From Aporrectodea caliginosa (lineage: Eukaryota > Annelida > Clitellata > Crassiclitellata > Lumbricidae), in the NCBI GenBank assembly GCA_020284085.1, contig JACEVL010006449.1:162001-226000 (forward strand): a stretch of 64,000 nucleotides of DNA, in the 5' to 3' direction. The notes under the pieces were generated by a model. It had not been told where the DNA came from. It made no database searches and saw only the letters and a list, made by a program, of their open reading frames with translations. Made by a program: the position numbers and the translations under genes. How positions within the stretch are numbered: position 1 is the first letter of the stretch; every line of letters starts with the position of its first letter. Positions 24,922 to 38,310 of this stretch are shown here, one piece after another.

Positions 24922-27900
24922 CCACCACCACCACCACCACCACCACCACCACCACCACCACCACCACCACCACCACAAGCGCACCCTTAATGTAATGGCA
25001 CATTCACTACGAAACAGCATTCACAAGACCTGAAAGTCCCTCTGGGCATTAAGTAGAGCAGACTTAAGCCCTAAGAACCTAATCAGCCGATCAAAGACTA
25101 AGAGATATTCTCCTTCAAGAGGCTCATCTATCACAGCCACCGTCCTCTTTGCTTTAATGAAATAACCTCCTGGAAACAGACTGAACATTTGGTTCTATGA
25201 CTCTGCCACACTTGATGCCTTGGTCAGAGAACCCCCACCAGCACCACAGACGTTATTAAATTAAGAATATAATCGTAAAATTGTAAGCTCCAAACTTCTA
25301 AAGCGCCACTCGAAAGCCAAGCCCAGGGCACCAGATTATTCATGAGTGCTGCGTGGAGTCAGAGGGGTTGTCCAAAGGGTAGTCAGAAGGAGGTCAGAGT
25401 CCGGTTCCCAGGGGTTAGAGGGAGCAGAGTATAATGTTGCTCCCTCTCATAATGTCATATCTTTCTTGGTGTAGGGCGTGTCCTCAAGTTTCAATCCATC
25501 TTTGGCACTCCACATACTACTAGTTATTAAATTATTAATATAACCACCTAAACCACCACCACCACAGTCACTAATACATTCCTAACCCTCACCACCATTT
25601 GTTTGTCTAAACCATCACCACTGTTGATTTTGTAATCTTGTTGCGTTTGTGTCAACGAGTTTTTGAAACCTCCAGTAGTACCAGTAGTAGTAGTACATCT
25701 TTCTTGGCATTGGACTTGTCCTGAAGTTTCAATCCTCCACCACCACCACCACCACCATCCCTTCCTGCATTCAATGCTAAGCAGGGTTGAAAATGCAACT
25801 TACAATGAACGGTCAGTTTAGCCTCCGCTTCCAGCCACCCTACGGAGTTCTCCGCCCGACACGTGTACGTGCCCTCATCTAACTGGCGGGCACGTTCGAT
25901 CTTGAGACTTCGGTCCTCCAGTATGTGCAGTCTAACAACAACAGATACACTCAGAAATTATCCACATAAGGGGCCGTCCATAAATGACGTCACGCAATTT
26001 TGGCCGATTTTTAACCCCCCTCCCCCCTCGTCACAAAAGTAACACCCCTATGAAAATGACGTCACAAAGCTCACCCCCTCTAAAACCAAATTTCCATGGT
26101 GAAGCAACATGCTCCTTCATGAACAAATGGAAAGCATGAATATTTTAAAATCTAACAGTGACAAATATTGAAATAATCAGAAAATTATTAATAGTGGTGC
26201 CCGTATACATTAAAATAATTAAAAAATATTAAAATTTAATCCTCAAAATTAGTGCTGTTATTAATAAAATTAAATTGCTTTTAATTGTTAAATTTAATAA
26301 CATAGACCTGGTGTGACATCACACTTCTCAGACCCCTCCACCCCCATGTCACATATCGTCACAAATTTCCGACCCCCCGAGCCCCCTAGGTGCGTGACGT
26401 CATTTATGGACGGCCCCTAATAGTTTGTAAACAACAGAATACAATTAGCTTAATCTTCTAGCAGAAGTTATATTAAATTACTAGCATAACATCTGCCTTA
26501 GAAATGATGTAACTATTTCTTGTTATGCTGAATGTTTGCCTAAAAGTTCAAGGGCAAAAGAATCCATTGGCGGCGCTATAGCAGGGCAAGCCGGGAAAGG
26601 TCCGGGCAAAAAGCCTTTGCCTTGGTCATTGCCCTGCCACAATTTTTGCCCTGCCAAGAATTCATTTGGGGCATAAATCGCCTCTGCACTGGTAACTTGT
26701 ATGACCACCCTGCCTATGCCCTGGTAAAAAAAATGTCTGGCACCGCCTCTGGCAGAATCTCTGACAGGAAAAGAATTTCGACAAGGGGAAGAGATTACTA
26801 CCAAAACATCTGCCTTAGAAATGATGTAATTATTTCTTATTATGCTGAATGTTTGCCTAAAAGGCTACGCTTAAGGTCTCAAGATGGAACAAATTTCTGG
26901 CAGGAAAGGAATTTCCGAGAGCAGGAGAAGTTATTACCATAACATCTGCCTTAGAAATGATGTAATTATTTCTTGTCACTCTCTATGTTTGCCAAAAAGG
27001 CTATGCTTAATGTCTCAATGGGCAAAATCGCTGACAGGAAAAGAATTCCCAAGGGAAGGGTGGAGAATTTCCACTGAAAGCCAGCTGCCACATGACAGCC
27101 TGAACTCCCAAGCTGGACCAAGGATTCCGTTTTACAGAGTAACCAATAAAACCACGCGTGATATAATGCTCGACAATACTCAGAAAATGCTACACTCTAC
27201 TCGTTGTAACTGCAGAAAACAAGATGGCATAAAAATTGCCAGTTGTTCGAGGAATGGCCAACTGACCTGCCCTGGGGCATTTGGTCGTCCACTTTCTTCC
27301 AGATAATGGTCGGTTCTGGGTCACCAATGGCTCTGCAGTGGAAGAAAACATCCAGATTTTCCTGGACCAGTACATCCTTTGGACCCTCGACAATCCTTGG
27401 CTTCTCTGAAATGGAAAGAAATAAGCATGTAGGTAGGGACAGCAAAATAAACAAAATATTTTAGAGTACATTAAGACCGTACTTTCAAAAGTGGTGGTCC
27501 ACGGACCAGTGCCGGTCCGCGAGCCCTCTTTTGGTAGTCCAAAGTGAGTCAAGAAACTGGTCAAATTGTCTCGGAATCAAAAAATGGTTCCACCATATTT
27601 TTCATATAAATTTATAATTTCATAATAATTATAAGTCACAACAAAAACACTCATTAGACTAGCATATAAAGGGCAGTAGAGTCATAGAATTGGCTAAACA
27701 TGCATTTAAATCAATTTTAATACATATTTCAGGAATTTAGGTGATCAAAAGAAGAGAAATAATTAATAAATTGGGCACCGATCCTTGTGCAGTGGGAAAA
27801 TTCCTGCCGGTGTCATGAAATAGAGTATCCCCATACATGAGTATCCCCTTAGCGAAATGGAGTATTCGGTTTAGTTTGCATTTTTGGCTGTTTCTAAGTG

Positions 27901-30365
27901 TATTCAGTCGTACTGTTTGGATTTATTGTACACATAAAATATTTTAAGTTGCGTATCTTTAGTTTGTGCGTCGACCTGAAATTAATTAACTTCGTTTTTG
28001 GTGATTTTGACTGGATTTTCGTCTTGGCTTTCGTGACGCATATGACGATGGGGGATAGAATGGTTTATCCCCGGATACTCTAAACCGGCTTATTCCATCC
28101 GGGGGGATAAATTCATACATTCATACATCTCCTCGGATAGTCTTAGGACGGATACTCTATTTCGTGATACCGGTCCGTGACAATGAAAAGTTAATTCCTG
28201 CCGGTCTGTGATACTGAAACGTTTTGGAAGCGCTGCATTAAGACATGACACTACCTATCTTTGCTGGACTTGAGAAATGACCGAGGGCAATGGAAATCAT
28301 TTATTCGTACCCATCACCGCCAAATGGCTGGCCACTATGCATCTCTATGTTGAGCACGTGAGGCATAACAGTTCATAATAAATTCATCAGCCATGTGTTG
28401 CTAAATGGCATGAGTTTCCAGACACAACAAACGTGATCGATTAGCAGAAAAGAATCGGGAATGCACTCTAAGTTTTTAGCTTAATAAGCATACAGCAGTA
28501 AGTCTGCCATTGGCTCAGCTCACCTGTCCTATGTCTTTCAAGCCTCATTATATATGACTTACCTGTTTAAGCATGCCTGTTCTTGGTACCCTGTAGCTTG
28601 GTTACTTACACTGAAGCGGCACTCGGTTAGTTACCGGAATTGTGAATACGCTTTCAAAGTTAATCATCAGCTCATGCCTTGTGAATATAATATTTCTACT
28701 AATTTATGATAATTATTATAATGGTGTTATGGAAGCAATGAGAGTAGATGGACAATGTAGAATAGAAGGTAAATGACATGTATTTACCAGTGTATAACTG
28801 CAGAAAGAAGCAAGTATATCTTGCAGCTCTGGCAAGATTGCTAATATTTTCACGTTTCTCCACTCTATCCAGATTTTGAATTCTGGCACATATTTTAGAA
28901 CTGACAACTGATTGTCAAACTATGACACCCCTAAAAAAACGGTGTCCAGACCATTGACTACAAATGTTTTGCTTTCACCCAAGAGTCTGAGAAGTGTGGC
29001 TGAAGAAGGAATGGAAAAAAATGACAGATTATCTTATCGTATTTTACCTTACATAAGTCTTGGGACGATGAACATAGAAACAGCTTACTTACCGGTAACT
29101 GCCTTCCCAAGGCAACGTTTGGAGCACCACTGAGTGGATAGCTTGATGGGGTGCTATATAAATTATGTATTATTACATATTGCATAGCAGTTCCCTATTG
29201 TAACCATTACTTAATTCACAACCATATAACCATGCATTGAACTCTGCTACATTATCATCATATCCTTAACAAACCTCTGATGGCTAGTCAAGCTATCGGA
29301 AATCAATACGAAATTCTACTACATAATCATTTAATTCTAAATGCAAAGATTCTTAAAAACCTCTGATGGCTAGTCATTATGTCAGAAATCAATAACAAAT
29401 TCTGCTAAATTATCATCCAGTCCTAAACGTCAAGATTCTTAACAAACCTCTGATGAGTAGTTTCCTTGAAGGGGCGCTATATAAATTCCCGAATGAATGA
29501 ATGAATGAATGAATGAATGTCAGAAATCAATACGAAATTCTGCTAAATTATCATCCAATCCTAAATGCCAAGATTCTTAACAAACCTCTGATAGCTACTC
29601 TTGCTGGGATGCTATCTTTTTCACCACCAATGTTGTATGCTATGCAGAAATATCCAATCTTAAATGCCAAGATTTCTTAACAAACCTCTGATAGCTGGGA
29701 TGCTATCTTTTTCACCACCAATGTTGTAGGATATATGCAGAAATATCCAATCTGAAACGCCAAGATTTTTAACTAACCTCTGATGGCTAGTCTTGCAGGA
29801 ATGCTGTCCTTTTCACCACCAATGTTGTATGCTATGCAGAAATAGACGCCTCCATCATCCTTACGGACATCCTTGATTCGGAGGCTTCCTGTCTCCGAAA
29901 TCGTTATTCTGTCCGACACTTTCACCACATCATTATCTTTTCTCCACCGAATTTTAGGCTCCGGTTCCCCTTTTGGGGGTTTACAGTCCAAGACGGCGTC
30001 CGACCCGACAGCGACTTCGGCACTTTTGGGCTGCTCTCGAAACTCATTTCCAATAACTACAGTAGACAACGATAAAATTAACATAACATATTTACAAATA
30101 ATAATAATAATAATAATAATAATTCGGATTGCAACAATAGTAGCCCGGGACTCAATGACAGCTTACAAAATATTGAAAACAGTTAATTTAATAAGTCTGG
30201 ATATTTGTTTGTTGGCTTTATGAAGAAATAAATGTGTTTATAATAATAATAATTAATTTAATATCAATTACCCTGGGACCTTTCCAGCTTACTCCAGACG
30301 ACGAGGCTTGATTTTCCAGACACTGTCCCCTGCTCCTAAATTAATTTTTTCCAAATCAAAAAAAA

Positions 30366-30401
<36 letters not shown>

Positions 30402-30410
30402 CAAAAATAA

Positions 30411-30441
<31 letters not shown>

Positions 30442-33400
30442 AATTATAATAATAATCGTTTATTAATTTGAACTGACAAGTACGCAATAAGATTACATGA
30501 TATAGTAGTAACAGATGATAACAAGTTTAACAGGAGTTGAATTAACTGTATGGCAGTCTGCAAGGCACCCATCTGTCCTACTGCTCATTTCACAGTCGCC
30601 TCTAAGGGAGTGGAAGGCTGAGGAAACCTTATGGGGCTAGTAGGTATCGAACCCACGTCTTTCTGATCTTCGTGCCAGTGTGTTACCATTCAACCTCCCT
30701 GTCCCTTGTTAATGTATCAACAAACCAGCCAAGCAGTCAACACAGAGTTGTTAGAAAGTCCACAAATCAAAAGTTAGGCAGTCACTACATTTCACAAGAA
30801 TCCATCATCAATAATCTGCGATGCAATCAATACATCCTACAAGTTCCACAGCTGCAGTATTGTGTGTGACAGTCATTTTAGAGCTGTCAGAAAAAGACAG
30901 ACAACATGTTTCATTTGAATGATTGCCAATGTTAGGGTAACCAATATTAAAAAGTTAAAGTGAATCTTCAAAATTTCTAGGCACCACACATCAGCTGTGG
31001 CAGGGAGACCAGCTTAACCACTGGCACAAAAAGATACAGAATCATGCTACGTTTGCAGGAACAGCTAAGAAACACAGAAAAACTACCCAGCACATATATG
31101 CAGATTGCAGAATACTTAATTTATAAGCCAACAATAGCATTTGTTGAATAACAAACAGCGTATAGGAAGTGCTTGTTTACTTTCCTCGAATACACAGCTG
31201 ACAAGAAACAAAACAAGTGCTGAAGATACAGGAGGGAGCAGCTTATTTACATGATCAAAATGTGTTAACATGATCATAAATGTGTTGGCTTGAAATAAAT
31301 GTTTTAGTATGATCAACATGTGTAAGCATGATCAAAATGTGTTATACCGTAATGATCTAAATGTGTTAACATGATCACAATCCATTAACATGATCAAAAT
31401 GTGTTAAATTGGTCATGCGTTGGCTTGATAAAATTGTTTTAGCATGATCGAGGTGTGTTAGCATGATCAAAATGTAGCATGATTGAGGTTTGTTAGCAAT
31501 TAGCATGACTGAGTATGTTTTAGAACTGCTGTGTTTTGATGTGTGGCTCAATTGCATCGATGTGATGTGGGCAGTATATGCAGTATTACGGTACAATGCC
31601 CTCGCCACAACAGGGCATTGTAAGACTGCATATACTGCCAACAATGACACACAAATCAGGTACCATACTTTGTACCAGTTGATCCTAATGCTATTGTTTC
31701 AATTGTAGGACACAGCCACAAAAATATTTACAATCTGACAAATTATTTGTCTCAGGTACTCACAATAAAACTGCGATTTACACACGAAATAGAGTAATTA
31801 TATTCACCCACAACAGAGTAATTATATGCAACCACAACAGAGTAATTAGATTCAACAACAACTTTCATGTTCATGTATAATTAAAAACATCCTCATTTCA
31901 TATGATCCAACTAGCACTTAATTCATTAGTGAGGCCTTTGATAAAGCATATAACTACCGATAATGTTTCCCAGCAGAAAGAAAATAATGCAGGATGCTAG
32001 CAAACTACCAAAACAAAATAACTCTACTGCTTTCCATCACGGGATATCTAGACACATTTGGTACATTTGGTATTCTGTTCAGCCTATGCATGAAAACATT
32101 GACATGCTCTAAATCAACACTGATACCCAAGGGATAGTCGTGCTCTTAGTAACCCTGGCACCCTACGATGTTGCACCAAAATGTAGTTTACCATTTCAAA
32201 ACACTCTGGTCCGCTGAATGCACTTACCACCTACCTACATAACTGTTAATTATTAATGAATCATGAATTCAACATTGTTATCAAACTGGATAATTACTCT
32301 GTATTAATTAGACAACAATATCAAGTAACGATTATTGTTAAGGCGCTAACTAAATTGATCATTACGTTACATTACAGTACATCTAGCCAACAGAAGAGCA
32401 TGAAAAAAATGTGCTGCAAATAATAATAATAACAAAAACACCAAAAGGTCATCTAGCATTTCCATAATACTTTTCTAGAGTAGTCCAAAGCATCACGTAT
32501 CAAGTGTGCAAAGTCAGTAAATATTGATCTAAGGCAAATGCTCGCGAACAACTCGTCCAATGTTTCAGTACCACCTTGATCAGTATTTCAGTACCACCTT
32601 AGTGCTTCAGTACCACCATGATAATTAGTGTTTCAGTACCACCTGGATAATTATTGTTTCAGTACCACCATGATAATTAGTGTTTCAGTACCGATCCAAT
32701 AATTAGTGTTGAGTACCACCATGATAATTAGTGTTTCAGTCTTCTTTAAGTTCTCTGCCCTTCGGCAGGTTCCAACTTCCAATGACGCCACTCCACTCTC
32801 TTTGTCGTCATTGTAAGTGTTTCTTGGGAAATTAGAGAGGTGGTTTCCCGTTGCCTTCCTCTCGGTGTTTTTAGCGAGACACCATCTCCGAGCGTCGATG
32901 TCCTTCATCGTCCGTCCTTCCGACTCCTTGTCTCTGGGCTCGCATATACCGGCGAGGGCTCGGTCGTCCACCACGCACTTTGTTTCCAACAGGGGTACCA
33001 CGTGAAGGTGGCGTGGTGGGCATTTGGGTGTTTCAGTACCGATCCAATATTTAGTGTTGAGTACCACCCTGATAATTAGGCCGCCAATAAACCTGTGCAG
33101 AACACATCCATGCAATTTGTCAAAGAGGCAGAAACCTACTCAACTTCACCGGTTTGATAACTAAAAATTGATGTTATATTTCCAAATGCATCTACTGCAG
33201 AACATATCCTCCCTGGTTTATGGATTATTTGGTTGGTTAAAGATGCAGATTTCTAATCAACTTCACAAGTTTAATAATTAAAATCAAAATTACATATCAT
33301 AGTTGCAAACGCATCGTTTAGTTCTAAATAAACTGCTGGCTGAATCTGAACTTCCTATCGCCAAAGACATTCTTCACTTGCGTTTCAACAGCACAGACGA

Positions 33401-36400
33401 ATCATATTACCAAAATAACGGGTACTCCTCCAGATGCCATTTACCACAAGTGCATCGCAATCCGTCAGCCACCATCTAATTCCAGCCAGTTACCAACTCT
33501 TGGCGTCGCAAAGAAAAAGCCCAGTAAATCTTCGAATAAAACGCATTTTCCTGGAGGCAAACTGTCTCCCATTCGCCGAACATCATTACCGCAAAGCCTA
33601 ATGATACGGTAATTGCTTTTTGCTGCTTGATATCGGCCGCCAAACAAGGATGGAGTAGCAGCAAATAAGGTTTAATGCTTTCTCCACTTCGAATATTGGT
33701 GTCCGCGACGGGGAACGACTGACCAAGCATCCATCAGTTTGCAGTGGGTTATTCCACGACATAGAACATCCCAGGCATAGTGTCGTTGTTTGGACATTGA
33801 TGAAGAACGCTACTGAAACGTCTGCCCCATGGGCATATTTAGGGGTGGTTTTACGGGTTCAAACCCACACCCAAATAAATGCTTCACTGCTATTAAAAAC
33901 TAAAATGCAAAAAAATACGACCATTTCCAATGTAAACCCCCAAAAACTTAAAGCCAGTTTTGTCCAAGTTGCAAAGGACGCCGCTGAATAAGCGTTCTAT
34001 TTCAATTGTGCACCAATAATCAAAATAGATCAGTTGTTAACATTACCATTATGGTAAGTGTATGCTTTGGGAATAGCATAACTGACTACTGCTTCTTTTT
34101 AATACTCACTGAGTGTTTTCATCAGTGAGTCTTCTCTATCTCGATCGATCGATCAAAATTTATATAGCACCCCTCCTAGATTCCTACTCAGAGGTGCTCC
34201 TGACCGCGGCCAGGTGGGAAAACATTGACTTAAGCAGCGAATGGAACAGAGAGCAGGTAATGTTATGGAGGTGGCTTATAGCATGTTGTAGTATTCCATG
34301 TTGTCGGGCCAATCTGAATGACTTTTTCAAGGAATCTCTGAAGAAGAAGAAGAAGAAGACCCGTCCCTTACGCTAGCCCTCAACAAATGGGGCGGGTGGC
34401 CAGTCCCTTCCCTCACTGACAGTGTACAGTCAGAGTACTCATTATAACAGAGTTGGCTAGGGGCACATGTGGAACATACACCTGGAACCAAATTTCTGCC
34501 CTGGCAGGGATTTGAACCGCTAACCTCTCGATCGACATTCCAGCACGCTAACCACTACACCATCGAGCATCCCAGGACTCTCTGAAAGGTCAACCAAATA
34601 TCACAGCTTGGTCAGTCAGGTACAGAGACGACAAAATTCGTTCCTATTAGGCCTCAGACAGTCAGACACTGTCCTGATACTTGCCCTAAAATGTTTCCTG
34701 TTGCTGCGGGGCTAACAGACGAAAAACACGAAATCGCTTCTCTCGTTCTCCTTCATTCGAGTTCTAATGCATTTGCCTTGTTAAACATTCATTTTCAGTT
34801 TCACGATCACATCATTCTGATAACGGCAGTCACTATGACTGGTGGCCACTTAGAGCTGTTGATAGGATCTGGCAGGTGCAGAACAGCTAAGCACTGTTGA
34901 GTCTGCTAGCACTGATTGGTGAATGTCCAATGAATACAGTTCCAAACAGTGCCCCCAGTGTTCCATCCATTCAGTATCACTACTACTTTTACTACTACCA
35001 CCTACCACCTACTACCAGGAACAAGAGCAGTCCCTAATTAAGCTAGCCCTGAGGCAGCCCATGGGTATGAAGTGTTAGCAGCAGCTTCATTTTATTAGCC
35101 TCAGCATAGGAGGGTAGGTGGCCAGTCCTCTCCCTCCCTGTCTCATCTTCCCACCAACAGTGTACAGTCTGTGTACTCATTATGACTGAGTTTGCTAGGG
35201 GTGCAGTTGGAGCAGAAATCTCCAACCAAATTTCTACCAAAGTCCCTACCCGGTAAACATCCCAATGTGGCTTGAAAGAGAAATATCCTCTAGCATTTCT
35301 TTGCCTTTTTGTTAAATCTCCCTAATATTTCTTTGCCTTTGTTAAGTTAAATCTCCCTAATATTTCTTTGCCTTTATTAAGTTAAATCTCCCTAATATTT
35401 CATTCCCTTTGTTAAGTTAAATCTCCCTAATATTTATTTCCCTTTGTTAAGTTAAATCTCCCTAATATTTCATTCTTTTTGTTAAATCTCCCTAATATTT
35501 ATTTCCCTTTGTTAAGTTAAATCTCCCTAATATTTCTTTGCCTTTGTTAAGTTAAATCTCCCTAATATTTCTTTGCCTCTTGCTAAGTTAAATCTCCCTA
35601 ACATTTCTTTGCCTTTGTTCTTAATTAAATTTATGGTTGCAAATCCTTTAATGCTAAGGTTGCTTGTTTCATCAGGTCTGCAGCACTCCACAAAAGAAAT
35701 CCAAGAGGTAGGCCTACATAATTGTCCAATCTGACTATGATCCTCATAGTCATAGCAGTCACACAACTTCCATAAAAACTACCACATACTGATCTCCTCT
35801 TTCCATACAAAAGTTATCCAACAAACGTAGCGGAACAACAGCTTTTTCATACCTTCCTAAACGGCTTCCGCATTCCGTTAGTGAGATAAGGCTACAAGGA
35901 GAACGCTATCTAATCATTCACCAGGAAGCTTGGGAATAAAACGGTGGTGATGAGACAACTAATTTACGTAAATTCTGTGCTAATCCTGGGTGTTCTCGCA
36001 TTCCGGTACAACGCATAGCGTAGTGATGAAATGCAATATGACATGAATCTCGCTGGGGGCCACGCACGTCCAATATCTTCAGCACGGGTAGTGTATATTT
36101 GGCAGAAACTGCAGGCTTAGACGGCAGACATGCTCTACGGCTCCTTTCGATTATAAATAGGCCTCGCGAGGACTTGCAACGACTCGCACTACTGACCGTA
36201 AAGGAAAGCCAAAGAAAGGGTCCCCACATTCAACTCTTTTAATGGGTCTCTAAAGTGACATCTAGTCGGCGATATACCCGGCGATTATACACAAAGTTGG
36301 CGTTGCACTGAATTCTGCAATAGAAGACAGTATCAACGCTCACGAAAATTGTCTGGAAAGGCTTTGAAATCTGTTTGGTCACGTTTCTGGCTGATAATAA

Positions 36401-37704
36401 CAGTTGACATGTTGTATTCGAAGGCAGATGAAACCCTCTTTGCTGCTATCCTCATTGACTTCGGACATGTCCTCCATCATCTACTCCAGCCAGAACGGGT
36501 AACCGAATACTCCCTTAGGCCTCACTCACATAATCTTAAGATACCGCGTTGTGATTCGTTGACTGGAAAGGGGTTTATCACTAGATGCTGTATAGATGAC
36601 TTATTTATAATATTTGTTTGTCATTTTACTCAGCTTTTAATTTACATCTTTAATTGCTAATTATAACGTCGTTGTATTATAATAATTGTTTTATGCTGTT
36701 TGTCCCATTGTGTGTTTGCAAGTGGTGTAATAAAGAATATACTTACTTACTTACTTACTTACTTTACAAAAGAAACCAGACTTACTTAGTTAGGAAATTT
36801 TCTGAAATCTCAGCAATAGAGTAAGTCAAATTGTATAGTGAAGCATCTACATCAGGCATGGGCAACTTCTTTTAAAAGAGGGCCGTCCCCAAGATTTTAA
36901 AGGCAGTTCAGGGGCTGTATGCCAATCAAGGGGTAATTTTTTCAGATTTATTTGTCTCAGAAACAGAGACCATTTTAATTTATTCAAACTAAACTTGCAG
37001 AATAATCGTCACAGTAAATGAAGATAATTCATGATGAAAACCTAATTATCCTAATACCTACAGTCCTACACTACAATAAAAAATATGTTTTAAGTTTATT
37101 CAGGTTTAGAAATACATAAACGGATACTCCCAAGTGCCAGATACAATGTTAATATAAAAGACATGTCATGGGCCGGTTCAAAGGTCCCCAGGGGCACGAC
37201 CCGGCCTGCGAGCCCTGTGTTGCCCACCCCTGATCTATGTCGATTGGTCAAATCTCATGACAGTATTGACAGAGAATGACCATGCATCATTCTGTGACCA
37301 CCCGCTTTTAACAAGAAATAGGCCTAACTGTTTCTTTTAAGCAATCCATCATCCTGGAACAATCATGCTTCACTTAAGAATTCAGCTTTTCACTAAGAAA
37401 TCAGAATTCTCCATTTTAATTAATCGCATAGTCTCATTAAGTAATCATCCAATTCTACTAAATAATTACCGGTCACCCATTTTTATATACATATCACCCT
37501 TATCACCCGTTTTTTTTCCAGCTGTTTGATGGCCACGTGTTGAGCGCTTCTGAGAGTACTCTTTCGAGCCTGGCATGAGATGGCTAATGTGTAGAGACAC
37601 TGAGCAAGTACTTCACTTACATTTGCTCAGTGACAAATGATGTTAGCTCTTTCACTAGTGGTACTTAATAAATGCATAATAATAATAATAATAATAATAA
37701 TAAC

Positions 37705-37736
<32 letters not shown>

Positions 37737-38238
37737 CCAGCGGTTCAATGAGGTGGCTTTCCGCGGTACTTTTGCCACACTGGACCTTAACGACGATTAG
37801 GTGCCGTTCCAGACGAATTTTATTGTTCTTAATTAATATTAACTCATTGAGGGATCATGTATTAGCGTCTTCGTGAGTTTCTTAGCGCCTACGTGAGTTT
37901 CTTATAAAGGCGCTATATAAATGGCCATATACATACATACATACATACATACATATACCTCGGGGCATAAAAAAATAATAAAATAAATTTAAAAAAAAAA
38001 AAAAAAAATAATAATAATAATAATAATAATAACAATAATAAAATAATAATAATAACTTTGCCACAAGCCTAAGCATATAGGAGTATATATATGAGCATAT
38101 AATTATGGCATATTGAGTGCCTCTGAGTAGGGATCTAGAAGGGTTGCTATATAAATTCTGACTGAATGACTGACTGGCTGACTGATTGACTGACTGACTG
38201 GCTGGCTGGCTGACTGACTGACTGATTGATTGACTGAC

Positions 38239-38310
<72 letters not shown>

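Noticed and set aside
32741..33027. Protein-coding exon on the minus strand
   Set aside because: Open but without splice sites, known motif or link to Robo frames; more likely an inserted repeat.
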